A stretch of 23,121 nucleotides of DNA, from contig DATKZB010000356.1 in NCBI GenBank assembly GCA_035528235.1, positions 1 through 23,121 on the forward strand. The letters run 5' to 3'. Source of the DNA: DATKZB01 sp035528235 (lineage in GTDB: Bacteria; Planctomycetota; Phycisphaerae; FEN-1346). Below, piece by piece: positions 6,955 through 14,663 of this stretch. How positions within the stretch are numbered: position 1 is the first letter of the stretch; each line of letters begins with the position of its first letter. The position numbers were made by a program, and so were the translations under genes. The notes beneath the pieces are model-generated. The model saw only the letters and a program-made list of their open reading frames with translations. It searched no databases and had not been told where the DNA came from.

Positions 6955-7397
6955 CGGAAGAACCACCGCACGGCCGCTTCGACCTCGTCCATCTCGACGG
7001 TGGTGTCTTTGCAGGGCCCGCACGGCCAGGCGATGGTCCGGGCCAGAACGGCCTTCGGCAGGCAAGCCAACAGGCCGGCCCGGAGTTCCTTCTCGCACGC
7101 GACCGCCACGATGGCCTTGACGCTGGGGTGGCGTGCCCGGGCAGCCGCCTGGCGTCCGCCGGTCGCCCGGTAGACCTGGACGCCGTACGTCTCGGCCAGG
7201 TCGAGGAACCGCGTGACGGCACACTGGCCGCAGCGGGCACAGTTGGAGAGTTCGTCGTCGAGGCGTCGGTCGCACCCGGACCGCTGGAGGCAACTGGCGA
7301 AAAGGACGAGGACCTGGTCGGGCCGGCATCGGGTGCGGCGCAGGCGGACCGCCAGGTTGTTCAGTGCCACGACGGCCTTGTCGAGAACAGCAGGCAC
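6951..7397 (-). CDS. DUF116 family cysteine-rich protein
   Basis: A 148-residue cytoplasmic protein of unknown reaction. It carries ten cysteines, including C53-x2-C56-x2-C59 (NCARCGQC) and C126-x2-C129 (WPCGPCK), with C101 in VACEKEL. That pattern suggests a metal or Fe-S centre. The segment RPDQVLVLFASCLQRSGC and the central CEKELRAGL region match what I know of DUF116, whose genes are recurrently found beside fmt and rsmB/sun in other bacteria. Longer family members carry an extra N-terminal part, which this short form lacks. The GTG start has a strong SD (GAGGAG, about 8 nt upstream). Its end overlaps rsmB by 4 bp. Context implies a role in translation initiation or rRNA/tRNA modification, but this is inference. 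Confidence 0.82.
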   Translation of the reverse strand: MPAVLDKAVVALNNLAVRLRRTRCRPDQVLVLFASCLQRSGCDRRLDDELSNCARCGQCAVTRFLDLAETYGVQVYRATGGRQAAARARHPSVKAIVAVACEKELRAGLLACLPKAVLARTIAWPCGPCKDTTVEMDEVEAAVRWFFR

Positions 7398-7442
7398 GCC
7401 AAACTCTCCTCGTGCGGGAACAACACCTACTTCTCACCCGCC

Positions 7443-7511
7443 TGGTGGCCTTCCCAGGCCACCAAGAACGGCTGTGAGACTCCTCCGCGGCGGCCTGGGA
7501 AGGCCGCCGCG
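7443..7511. repeat. Paired-hairpin element, TTCCCA/TGGGAA-loop subtype, inside the fmt operon
   Basis: Hairpin A (7443-7464) has arms TGGTGGCC/GGCCACCA around loop TTCCCA. Hairpin B (7486-7511) has arms CGCGGCGGCC/GGCCGCCGCG around loop TGGGAA. The loops are perfect reverse complements. The element fills most of the 134-bp gap between fmt and the DUF116 gene. It may stabilise or attenuate the operon mRNA. Confidence 0.75.
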
Positions 7512-7531
7512 CGGTAGGGGATGCTGCAGGA

Positions 7532-8497
7532 TTACGGTGCCCTGAAACGCGCGCCGGGCTTGACGGGGTGCCCGTTCAGGAAGTCGGCGGCGCTCATGGC
7601 GCGTTTGCCCTCGGGGGTGACTTCGAGCAGCCGGACGGCGCCGCGTGCGGCCGCCACGTCGATGCCCTCCGGACCGGCCGCCACGACCGTGCCGGCCGGC
7701 TCCTTGACCGCCGAGACGGGCGAGACGGGCGAGACGACGGCCTTGTCGATGACCAGTCGCAAGGCCTTCCTCGCGCCCGCCGCGGAGAGGCTGCCGAAGG
7801 CACCCGGCCAGGGCGTGACGCCGCGAATCCGGTTGTGGACCTGGAGGGCGGGCTGGTCCCAGTGGACGAGTCCGTCGGCTTTCTTGAGGCGCGGGGCCAG
7901 GGTAACCTGGTTCTCGTTCTGGCGGCGGCGTTCGACCTCGCCCAGCGGTATCTCGCGGACGACCTCGGTCACGACCCTGGCGCCGAGTCCCGAGAGGCGA
8001 TCGAACACCTCGCCGGCGGTCTCGTTGGGCTCGACAGGCGTCGCCCGCTGGCCCAGGATGTCGCCAGCGTCCATCTGCTCGGTCATGGCGATGACGGTCA
8101 GGCCGGTCTCGGTCTCGCCCTCGATGACGGCCCAGTTGATGGGGGCGGCCCCGCGGTACTTGGGCAGGAGCGACCCGTGGAGGTTGATGGCCCCGTACTT
8201 GGGCATGTCGAGGAGTTTGGGGCCGATTTTCTGGCCGAAGGCGATGACGAGAAGGAGTTCGGGGGCGGCCTGGCGGATGCGCTCGACGACCGAGGGAGCG
8301 TTGATGTTCTCCGGCTGGATGATCGGGATATCGCGTTCGCGGGCAAACCACTTCATCTGCCCCAGGCGGACCTGGCGGCCCCGGCCGGACGGCCGGTCGG
8401 GTTGCGTGACGATCAGGGCAATCTCCTGACCGCCCTCGACCAGCGCGCCGAGGGCCGGCAACCCGAAACTGCCCGAGGCGGCAAACACGATTCGCAT
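7532..8497 (-). CDS. fmt: Methionyl-tRNA formyltransferase
   Basis: Transfers a formyl group from 10-formyl-THF to initiator Met-tRNA. The 321-residue product matches the family length: an N-terminal formyltransferase Rossmann domain (1-about 200) and a C-terminal OB-type tRNA-binding domain. The catalytic triad is visible as N105 and H107 (GAINLHGSLLPKYRGAAPINW) and D143 (MDAGDIL). The start MRIVFAASGSFG at 8495-8497 is the family N-terminus, with GGAAG upstream. Open sequence further upstream is a shadow of def. It lies 26 bp after def in the same operon, so deformylase and formyltransferase are made together. Confidence 0.95.
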   Translation of the reverse strand: MRIVFAASGSFGLPALGALVEGGQEIALIVTQPDRPSGRGRQVRLGQMKWFARERDIPIIQPENINAPSVVERIRQAAPELLLVIAFGQKIGPKLLDMPKYGAINLHGSLLPKYRGAAPINWAVIEGETETGLTVIAMTEQMDAGDILGQRATPVEPNETAGEVFDRLSGLGARVVTEVVREIPLGEVERRRQNENQVTLAPRLKKADGLVHWDQPALQVHNRIRGVTPWPGAFGSLSAAGARKALRLVIDKAVVSPVSPVSAVKEPAGTVVAAGPEGIDVAAARGAVRLLEVTPEGKRAMSAADFLNGHPVKPGARFRAP

Positions 8498-8523
8498 GGA
8501 GGTCTTCCGTGTACGACAACCGG

Positions 8524-9060
8524 TCAGCGGTTGGTCTTCGATCCGGCCGCCGTCCGGCCGGCGCGCCGCTCGTAGCGGTCCTTGAGTTCGCGCAACCTCC
8601 GCCGCTGGGCCACGCGCTGGACCGGCGACATTCGGTCCACCAGAAGGCGGCCGTCCAGATGGTCCAACTCGTGCTGGACCGCCCGGGCGAGCAACCCCTC
8701 GACTTCCGCCTCGTGGACCTCGCCGCGCACGTCGCGGTACCGGACGCCAACGCGGTGGAACCGCCGAATCTTGACGAAAATGCCCGGGAAACTCAGGCAC
8801 CCCTCCTCGGCCACCTCGGCCCCCTCGGTGGAGACGATCTCGGGGTTCACCAGGACCATCTCCTTGCCGGGCTGGCCGTCGGCGGAAACCACCACCACTT
8901 TCAGCGACAACCCGACCTGGGGCGCCGCCAGGCCCAGGCCGTTGGCCTCGGTCATGGTCTTGACCATGTCGGCGGCCAGCGCGGCCAGACGCTCATCGAA
9001 CTGCTCGACGGGCCGGGCCCGCTCCCTCAGAACCGGGTCCGGATAATGGTATACCTCCAT
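8524..9060 (-). CDS. def: Peptide deformylase
   Basis: Metalloprotease (usually Fe2+) that removes the N-formyl group from nascent proteins. The 178-residue product has all three active-site motifs: GLGLAAPQ (41-48), EGCLS (86-90, metal ligand C88) and QHELDH (129-134, metal ligands H130 and H134, catalytic E131). The C-terminal tail of about 35 residues is basic (RRRLRELKDRYERRAGR) and longer than the minimal enzyme; such tails can contact the ribosome. It is the first gene of def-fmt-DUF116-rsmB, with GGGAG before the ATG and a strong promoter at 9111-9139. Confidence 0.95.
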   Translation of the reverse strand: MEVYHYPDPVLRERARPVEQFDERLAALAADMVKTMTEANGLGLAAPQVGLSLKVVVVSADGQPGKEMVLVNPEIVSTEGAEVAEEGCLSFPGIFVKIRRFHRVGVRYRDVRGEVHEAEVEGLLARAVQHELDHLDGRLLVDRMSPVQRVAQRRRLRELKDRYERRAGRTAAGSKTNR

Positions 9061-9110
9061 CGGCCGTCTCCCTTGATCGCGGGGGCCGGGCCATCGGTCT
9101 CCGCCCCACG

Positions 9111-9139
9111 ATTATAGGCCGGGTCCAACGGGGCCACAA
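9111..9139 (-). promoter_or_regulatory. Promoter of the def-fmt-DUF116-rsmB operon
   Basis: Minus strand: -35 TTGTGG (9134-9139), a 17-bp spacer and a perfect -10 TATAAT (9111-9116). Predicted start is near 9104, giving a leader of about 45 nt. It lies back to back with the plus-strand promoter at 9153-9180. Confidence 0.7.
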
Positions 9140-9152
9140 GGTTCCTTTTTGA

Positions 9153-9180
9153 TTGACAGCCGCCTGGCAGCCGCTAAACT
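9153..9180 (+). promoter_or_regulatory. Promoter of the TPR gene (and possibly rpsT)
   Basis: A perfect -35 TTGACA (9153-9158), a 16-bp spacer and -10 TAAACT (9175-9180). The predicted leader is about 70 nt before the GTG at 9256. The -35 boxes of this promoter and the divergent def promoter are only 13 bp apart, so the two polymerases should compete. Confidence 0.65.
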
Positions 9181-9255
9181 GTTGTTTTCCGGGAAGGCAA
9201 GGCGTGCGCCGTAAAGCGGAGCGCGGCGGCCAGCGTTACCAGGGAGACGACGAGG

Positions 9256-10758
9256 GTGCCGGAACCTGACAAGAAACAACCGAAGCCCGAGAAGGCCAAT
9301 GGCACCCCTGCCGAGACGGCCGAGGGCACGCTGGAACTCCCGCCCGAGGTCCGTGCCATGGCCGACGGGTGTTTCGAGCGCGCCCAGCAGGCCACCGTCA
9401 GCAACAACTTCGATTACGCCATCCGGCTGTACGTGGACGGCCTGCGGTACAACCCCCGGGACATCGAGCACGGCCACAAAGGTCTGCGCGAGTGTGCCCT
9501 CAGGCGACGCAACCAGGGCAAGGGCGGCGGCCTGGGGTCATTTCTCGGTCAGGCCAAGGGCGCCTTCTCCCAGATGCTCGGACGCCACAAAGACCAGATG
9601 CTCGCGCTGGCCGATGCCATCGGACGCGACCCCCAGAACGTCACCCTCCTCATGCAGGTCATGCAGACGGCCCGCCGCCTGGGCTATGCCGACGTGGCCA
9701 TCTGGTACGGCGAGATCGCCGCTGAGGAGACGCTCCGGACCAAGAAACCCCAGAAACAGGTCTTCACCACGCTGGCCGACCTGTACGAGGCCCAGGGGCG
9801 CTACCAGGAATCTGTCGACGCGTTGAGCCAGGCCGTCCGCATCGACCCGTCGGACCGGTCGCTCGACAAACGGGCCCGCGACCTGTCGGCCCGGGCCAGC
9901 ATCGACGAAGGCAAACTGGAGGAGGTCGGCGAGTTCCACGACATGCTCCGCGACCGGGCCCAGGCCGCCTCCTCGGCCACGCAGGGGGTCGTCCGCACCC
10001 GCGAGCAGTTGGACGCCCAGTTCGAGGAACTGACGGCGGCCCTCGACGCCGACCCCGAGAACCCCGTCAAGATGCAGGCCCTGGCCGACTGCGAAGCCCG
10101 CCGCGGCCACATCGACGTAGCCATGGAACTGCTCCAGACGGCCCTCGACAAGACGCGCGAGTACCGGTACAAGTCGCGCATGGACGACATCCGCATGAGC
10201 GAGTTCCGCCGGGTCCTGCGTGAGATCGACGAACAACTCGAGGCCGACCCCGCCCAGACCGACCTCAAGGCCAAACGCCAGCAGGTCGTGGCCGCCCGAG
10301 ACGAGTTCGAACTCGACATCTACCAGGAACGCCAGAAACAGTACCCCACCGACATGTCCATCCGCTACGAACTGGGCCTGCGTCAGTTCCGGCACCAGCA
10401 GTTCGACGACGCCATCGTCTCGTTCCAGACCTGCACGCGCGACCCCAAGCGGCGGATCCAGTCGTTCAACATGCTCGGGAAGTGCTTCTTCGCCAAGAAA
10501 CTGTACCTGGAGGCCCAGGGCCAGTTCGAGTCGGCCATCCGCCAGTACGAACTCGCCACCGACCCGCTCGGCAAGGAACTCCGCTACAACCTCGCCAAGA
10601 CCTTCGAGGTCGAGGGCAAGACGCCCCAGGCCATCGAATGGTACAGCGTCATCGTCCAGCAGGACTACCAATACCGCGACGTTGCCAAACGCCTCGAGGC
10701 CCTGCGCCAGCAGGACCGCGACGTGGCAGCCGCCGAGGGAGACCAGGTGGAGGCCTGA
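9256..10758 (+). CDS. Tetratricopeptide-repeat protein of unknown function
   Basis: A 500-residue, highly charged soluble protein without signal peptide or membrane span. A Pro/Lys/Glu-rich N-terminus (2-30) leads into TPR-like helical pairs: about 35-80 (FERAQQATVSNNFDYAIRLYVDGLRYNP), 110-150, 165-215 (LADLYEAQGRYQESVDALSQAVRIDP), 255-300, 375-420 and 435-480. A central stretch (300-370) is Glu/Arg/Gln-rich and likely coiled-coil. The GTG start is chosen because AGGGAG lies upstream and a promoter is at 9153. It is divergent from def and 27 bp before rpsT, so it may be co-transcribed with a ribosomal protein gene. That placement, and the TPR fold, suggest a scaffold near translation, but no specific role can be stated. 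Confidence 0.85.
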   Translation: MPEPDKKQPKPEKANGTPAETAEGTLELPPEVRAMADGCFERAQQATVSNNFDYAIRLYVDGLRYNPRDIEHGHKGLRECALRRRNQGKGGGLGSFLGQAKGAFSQMLGRHKDQMLALADAIGRDPQNVTLLMQVMQTARRLGYADVAIWYGEIAAEETLRTKKPQKQVFTTLADLYEAQGRYQESVDALSQAVRIDPSDRSLDKRARDLSARASIDEGKLEEVGEFHDMLRDRAQAASSATQGVVRTREQLDAQFEELTAALDADPENPVKMQALADCEARRGHIDVAMELLQTALDKTREYRYKSRMDDIRMSEFRRVLREIDEQLEADPAQTDLKAKRQQVVAARDEFELDIYQERQKQYPTDMSIRYELGLRQFRHQQFDDAIVSFQTCTRDPKRRIQSFNMLGKCFFAKKLYLEAQGQFESAIRQYELATDPLGKELRYNLAKTFEVEGKTPQAIEWYSVIVQQDYQYRDVAKRLEALRQQDRDVAAAEGDQVEA

Positions 10759-10785
10759 CGGCCCCCGGGAAGGAGACCGTTCCGC

Positions 10786-11058
10786 ATGCCGCACTCGTTG
10801 TCTTCCAGAAAACGTATCCGCCAGAACGCCACGGGCCGTGCCCGCAACCGCGTCATCAAGAACCGCATCCGCACCGCGCGCCGCGCGTTTCTGGAGGCCG
10901 TCGAATCCGGCGACCTCGACGCCGCCCGCGAGCGCCTTCGGGTCTGCGAGGGCCTGCTTCATCGCGCCGCCAACAACGGCCCGATTCATCGGGGCATGGC
11001 CGGCCGGCTTATCGGCCGCATGCAGATACGCCTGAACGCCGCCTCGGCGGCCAACTAG
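10786..11058 (+). CDS. rpsT: 30S ribosomal protein S20 (bS20)
   Basis: A primary 16S rRNA-binding protein of the small subunit. The 90-residue product has normal length and composition: a highly basic helical start (MPHSLSSRKRIRQNATGRARNRVIKNRIRT), where E. coli S20 has a comparable Lys/Arg-rich helix, and the terminal IHRGMAGRLIGRMQIRLNAA segment. The ATG is preceded by AAGGAG at 9 nt. It is followed by a likely terminator at 11070-11112. Confidence 0.95.
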   Translation: MPHSLSSRKRIRQNATGRARNRVIKNRIRTARRAFLEAVESGDLDAARERLRVCEGLLHRAANNGPIHRGMAGRLIGRMQIRLNAASAAN

Positions 11059-11069
11059 CCACAGCGCAC

Positions 11070-11112
11070 GGGCCGGCCGTAGCGGGAGAACCGTCGCGGT
11101 GCCGGCCCTTTC
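11070..11112 (+). terminator. Probable terminator after rpsT
   Basis: Stem GGGCCGGC (11070-11077) / GCCGGCCC (11101-11108) enclosing 23 nt, followed directly by TTTC. It starts 12 bp after the S20 stop and lies before the aroD-aroE start. The loop is long and the T-run short, so strength is uncertain. Confidence 0.5.
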
Positions 11113-11152
11113 TGTGTCGTGACTTGCCCGCAACCGCATCCAGAGGCTGCCC

Positions 11153-12604
11153 ATGCTTTGCGTCAGCCTGATGCCCGGTACCACCGACGACGCCGTTGCC
11201 GGCCTGGCCGACGCGGCCGCTGTCGCCGACATGGCCGAGCTGCGCCTCGACGCCATGCCCGAGTTCGACCTGGCACGAATCCTCGCCCATCCGCCCTGCC
11301 CCGTCATTGTCACGTACCGCCCGAAGCGCGAGGGCGGCCTGTACGAGGGACCGGAGGACCGGCGCCTGGCGACGCTCCGCCAAGCCGCCCGCCTGGGCGC
11401 ACGGTACGTTGACGTCGAGCACGACGCCCTGGCGTCTCTCGGCGACGTGCCGCCGGCCCAGGTCATCGCCAGTTACCATAACCACGCCGGCACGCCCGCC
11501 GACCTGGCCGCCATCCACGCTCGCTTGGCCCGGACGGGGGCCGCCGTCGCCAAGGTGGCCGTCCTGGCGAACCACATCCTCGACACCGCGGCCGTGCTCC
11601 GTGTCTTGCGCGACGCCACCGCGGCGACGATTGCCCTGTCGATGGGCCCGCGGGGTGTCCTGACGCGGGTCCTGGCCCCGAAGTTCGGCGGCTTTCTGAC
11701 GTACGCCGCGGCTGGCTCAGGGCCGGATGCCGCGCCCGGCCAGGTCTCGGCCGCCGACATGCGCGGTCTGTACCACGTCGACCGCATCGGGCCCGCCACG
11801 GAGGTGTACGGCGTTATCGCCGACCCGGTGGGACACAGCCTGAGCCCGCGCATCCACAACGCGGCGTTCGCCGAGATCGGTTACGACGCCGTGTACCTGC
11901 CGCTGTGGGTCGAGGGCGACCCGGCGGCGTTCGTGCGGGCGTTCCGCGAGTTCGGGTTCAACGGTTACAGCGTCACGATTCCGCACAAGCAGACGGTGAT
12001 GGCGGCAGCCGACGAGATCGAGCCGCTCGCCCGTCGCATCGGCGCGGTGAACACCCTTCAGCGCCGCCCGGACGGCAGCCTCTTCGCCACGAACACCGAC
12101 TGGACGGCGGGGCTGGCCGCGATCGAGGCTGTCGTAGGGGCCGACTGGCTGGCGGGCAAGCAGGCGCTGGTCGTCGGGGCCGGCGGCGTCGGCCGGGCCA
12201 TGGCATTCGGCCTCAAGGAGCGCGGCGCCGTCGTCGCCCTGGCCGACGTGGACGAGACGCGCGCCCGCGCCTTGGCCGACGAGGTCGGCATCTCCGTCTG
12301 CCCCATGGCCCAGGTGCCCGGCTCGGCGTGCGACGTCCTGCTGAACTGCACGCCCATCGGCATGCACCCCAAGACCGACGCTTCACCCGTGCCGGCGGCG
12401 ATGCTGCGGCCAGGCATGGTGGTGTACGACGCGGTCTATAATCCACGCCGGACTCGGCTGCTGGGCGAGGCCCAGGCGGCCGGATGCCGGACGGTGGCCG
12501 GCATCGATCACTTCGTGCGGCAGGCGGTCGAGCAGTTCGAGTTGTGGACCGGCGCGGCCGCCCCCGTCGAGACGATGCGCCGGGTGGTACTCGAAGCGCT
12601 GTAA
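11153..12604 (+). CDS. aroDE: Fused type I 3-dehydroquinate dehydratase / shikimate dehydrogenase
   Basis: A bifunctional shikimate-pathway enzyme of 483 residues. Residues 1-about 210 are a type I dehydroquinase: H109 in ASYHNH and the Schiff-base lysine K134 in VAKVAV catalyse dehydration of 3-dehydroquinate. Residues about 218-483 are NADPH-dependent shikimate dehydrogenase: substrate site SLSPRIHNAAF, catalytic K279 in SVTIPHK, D316 in NTD, nucleotide loop GAGGVGRA and NCTPIGM. The order AroD-AroE matches the plant enzyme and fusions known in Planctomycetes/Chlamydiae. All key residues are present, so both halves should work. GAGG lies 7 nt before the ATG. It stands alone, convergent with the peptidoglycan operon. 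Confidence 0.94.
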   Translation: MLCVSLMPGTTDDAVAGLADAAAVADMAELRLDAMPEFDLARILAHPPCPVIVTYRPKREGGLYEGPEDRRLATLRQAARLGARYVDVEHDALASLGDVPPAQVIASYHNHAGTPADLAAIHARLARTGAAVAKVAVLANHILDTAAVLRVLRDATAATIALSMGPRGVLTRVLAPKFGGFLTYAAAGSGPDAAPGQVSAADMRGLYHVDRIGPATEVYGVIADPVGHSLSPRIHNAAFAEIGYDAVYLPLWVEGDPAAFVRAFREFGFNGYSVTIPHKQTVMAAADEIEPLARRIGAVNTLQRRPDGSLFATNTDWTAGLAAIEAVVGADWLAGKQALVVGAGGVGRAMAFGLKERGAVVALADVDETRARALADEVGISVCPMAQVPGSACDVLLNCTPIGMHPKTDASPVPAAMLRPGMVVYDAVYNPRRTRLLGEAQAAGCRTVAGIDHFVRQAVEQFELWTGAAAPVETMRRVVLEAL

Positions 12605-12672
12605 CGTTCTCAGCCGTGGGGGTGCGGCAGGATTACGGCGTCTTAAGATTGCGTCTTCATATCACCACTTGG

Positions 12673-12749
12673 GCGCGGTGGGTCCCCGTACCCACCGCGC
12701 CGACCCGCAGTCGGACCTCGAGCGCGGCGGGTGCGGGGACCCGCCGCGC
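12673..12749. repeat. Paired-hairpin element, CCCCG-loop subtype (copy 2)
   Basis: Hairpin A (12673-12700) has arms GCGCGGTGGGT/ACCCACCGCGC around loop CCCCGT. Hairpin B (12722-12749) has arms GCGCGGCGGGT/ACCCGCCGCGC around loop GCGGGG. The linker is 21 nt. It lies in the 206-bp space between the convergent aroDE and membrane-protein genes, where it could act as a two-way transcription end. I see no gene in that space. Confidence 0.78.
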
Positions 12750-12810
12750 AAAAACGCGGTGTTAAACTGCTCTGGCGCGGAGTTCCAAGGTAGTTCCGAC
12801 GAGACTTGCG

Positions 12811-13557
12811 TCAGCCATCCGAAGCCGCCCGCCGGCGGCGCCGCCGTGATTCCAGAAGTCCCACGGTCGCCAGCACGACGCCCACCCCGGGCCACAGCCA
12901 TAGCCGCGCGATCGACAGCCACGGGCCCTCGGGCCACCCGTCCAACCCGATGCGGACCAGGCCGAATAAGGGCGAGACGCCCACCAACCACCCGCACGTG
13001 ACGCCCAGTGCCTCGCGGGTGGCGTATTCGAGCATCAGCGGCCCGGCCAAGACCGTCATGGCCGCCAGCACCAACCACCTCGTCATGCGGGGGGCCATGC
13101 CGGCGGTGGCCACGCGCAGGCCCAGGCCGAAGACGCCCAGGCCCAGCACGGCCACCACGGTCGGGGCCGCGGCCACGGTTCCGCCCGACACCGACCACGC
13201 CACCAGGGCGAACGGCCCGGCCAGCGCCGCGAGGACGGCGAACTCAAACAGAGAAAGGCCGAGCCACCGGCCCGAGAGCGTCTGGCGCCCAGGGCCGGAG
13301 GCCAGCGCGGGCCAGAACGGCCAGACCGCCACCAGGAAAAACGCCGCGGCCGCGACCAGCGCCGATAGGGCCGTCTCACGCATCATCCACGGGCGAGCCC
13401 AGGCCAGGCGCGGACCGACCACGAGCGAGGGAAGAATCCAGAGAAGCAGCCACACGCACCACGCCACCGGCAGAAGCACCCACGCCCGCCCCGGCTCTGG
13501 CGCCGGGGATGCCTCGCGGCCATCCGCAGTGCCGTCGACCTCCGTGCCGAAGACCAT
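12811..13557 (-). CDS. Seven-span membrane protein following ftsQ
   Basis: A 248-residue integral membrane protein of unrecognised family. About seven hydrophobic segments are visible (approximately 24-46, 62-85, 99-123, 128-152, 160-180, 185-206 and 216-236), with a hydrophilic 22-residue start and a strongly basic end (ESRRRRRRAASDG) that should be cytoplasmic. Many Trp residues lie near span ends. The ATG comes 3 bp after the TAA of the ftsQ-like gene (TAA GCC ATG), so it is almost certainly translated by coupling as the last gene of murC-murB-ddl-ftsQ. That position suggests a role in cell envelope or division. This is inference from context only. Confidence 0.75.
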   Translation of the reverse strand: MVFGTEVDGTADGREASPAPEPGRAWVLLPVAWCVWLLLWILPSLVVGPRLAWARPWMMRETALSALVAAAAFFLVAVWPFWPALASGPGRQTLSGRWLGLSLFEFAVLAALAGPFALVAWSVSGGTVAAAPTVVAVLGLGVFGLGLRVATAGMAPRMTRWLVLAAMTVLAGPLMLEYATREALGVTCGWLVGVSPLFGLVRIGLDGWPEGPWLSIARLWLWPGVGVVLATVGLLESRRRRRRAASDG

Positions 13558-13560
13558 GGC

Positions 13561-14493
13561 TTAACTCCGGAGTCGATTGTCCGGGTCGGCCGAGCGCCGC
13601 CGGATGGCTTCGTTCGGAATGTCGATGTACGCCAGCACGCCGTCGACCTGCCCGTTCAGGTGGCGGTACACGAAGTCGAGGTAGGCCACCTTCTCGTCTG
13701 GGGTTTTCTCCTGAAGCATGGCGGCGTGCAGCGTGGGGGCCCTGCCCCACTTGATGCGCGTGCCGTTGGCCGTCAACAGCAGGACCTCGGTATCGCGCGG
13801 GTCGTGGCGGCCGCCGATGTTCGCCACGTCGATTGAGACCAGGCGAAACGCCTGGCGTTTCTCGGCCACCGCCCGCACCACCCGGACGCCGGCATCGAGC
13901 GACGCGTCGCGCCACGGCTCGCCCACGTTCGGCGCGCTCGACGCCACGCCCGTAATGATCAGGAGCGCCGTGGCGCCCAGGCGCGGCTCGCCGTACACGC
14001 CCGGCAGCCGCACGCCTTGGTCGTCGACCAAACAGAACCCCCCGGTGGCCCGGACGAACGCGATGGGCCGGCGGAACTTCAGACGCACCTCCAGCGGCGG
14101 CTGGTTGGGGTTGCCACGCGGATCGCGCTTGACGATGCCTTCGACCCGCTCGACCCACGGGCACTTTTCGTACGCGGCCGCAATCCGCCCGACGACGCCC
14201 TCGTCGAGCAGGCTGAACCGTTGTGGAAAGTCCGGGTCCAGAAGCCCCACGTCGAGTTCCGCCAGAATGGCCGGCGTCATCCACGCGGGACCCTTCGCCA
14301 GGCGAAGGCTCGACGCCGACACCTGGTGCGTGGGTGCCGCCTGGATGCGGTCCCGCAGCCACCGCACGCCGTACACCGCGGCCACGCCCACCGCCACGGT
14401 CAGCAGCGCCACCAACGTGCCCTTGAGCACGCGCCAGGTGGGCGACGCGCCGGCCTTGGCGCCCTCGGCCTTCGTCTTGTTCGCCCTAGCCAA
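13561..14493 (-). CDS. ftsQ: FtsQ/DivIB-like cell-division protein
   Basis: A bitopic membrane protein of 310 residues: a basic cytoplasmic tail, one span (about 24-44, LKGTLVALLTVAVGVAAVYGV) and a periplasmic part with a POTRA-like region (PWVERVEGIVKRDPRGNPNQPPLEVRLKFRRPIAFVR) and a beta-rich domain (FCLVDDQGVRLPG). Sequence identity to classical FtsQ is low; the call combines topology, the 'W-V..V.V.R..P..L.V.v.eR.PiA' pattern and position directly after murC-murB-ddl, the standard dcw order. FtsQ links FtsB/FtsL with FtsK and septal synthesis. The TTG start is chosen because GAGGAGG lies 6 nt upstream; sequence further upstream is not protein-like and includes a palindromic repeat. Confidence 0.72.
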   Translation of the reverse strand: MARANKTKAEGAKAGASPTWRVLKGTLVALLTVAVGVAAVYGVRWLRDRIQAAPTHQVSASSLRLAKGPAWMTPAILAELDVGLLDPDFPQRFSLLDEGVVGRIAAAYEKCPWVERVEGIVKRDPRGNPNQPPLEVRLKFRRPIAFVRATGGFCLVDDQGVRLPGVYGEPRLGATALLIITGVASSAPNVGEPWRDASLDAGVRVVRAVAEKRQAFRLVSIDVANIGGRHDPRDTEVLLLTANGTRIKWGRAPTLHAAMLQEKTPDEKVAYLDFVYRHLNGQVDGVLAYIDIPNEAIRRRSADPDNRLRS

Positions 14494-14543
14494 TCGCGGC
14501 CTCCTCGTCTCAGTAGGACAACGCCACTTCGCCCCTCCATCCA

Positions 14544-14612
14544 GCCCGCCCGTGGCGGGCCGCCAGGAACACGCGTCAGGCCCGATCGCGGCGGCCTGGG
14601 AAGGCCGCCGCG
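14544..14612. repeat. Paired-hairpin element between ddl and ftsQ
   Basis: Hairpin at 14544-14560 (GCCCGCC/GGCGGGC, 3-nt loop) followed by a standard B hairpin at 14587-14612 (CGCGGCGGCC/GGCCGCCGCG, loop TGGGAA). The first hairpin differs from the usual A hairpin but resembles the small palindrome inserted in the A loop at 18171-18187. The element sits inside an operon, in a 170-bp gap. Confidence 0.7.
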
Positions 14613-14663
14613 CAACAAGTCGCGTCGTACGACCAGAGATCGGCCGGCCTCCAACGGCCGGTC

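Noticed and set aside
6955..7437. N-terminal extension of rsmB to a start near 7437
   Set aside because: The added 160 residues are the DUF116 gene read in another frame. The GTGA overlap gives a natural rsmB start.
8498..8800. N-terminal extension of fmt
   Set aside because: The extra residues are Arg/Pro/Gly-rich and come from def in another frame. MRIVFAASGSFG is the family start.
11059..11152. Riboswitch or leader peptide before aroDE
   Set aside because: The only structure is the hairpin best explained as the rpsT terminator. No Trp/Phe/Tyr-rich leader frame or known riboswitch motif is visible.
9538..11466. 642-codon open frame on the minus strand
   Set aside because: Antisense of the TPR gene, rpsT and aroDE, all three with clear plus-strand identity. 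The product is low-complexity.
12627..12638. 12-bp match GCAGGATTACGG shared with 7526-7537 near two hairpin elements
   Set aside because: A 12-bp match between two places in 23 kb is expected by chance, and in one copy it includes the fmt stop codon.
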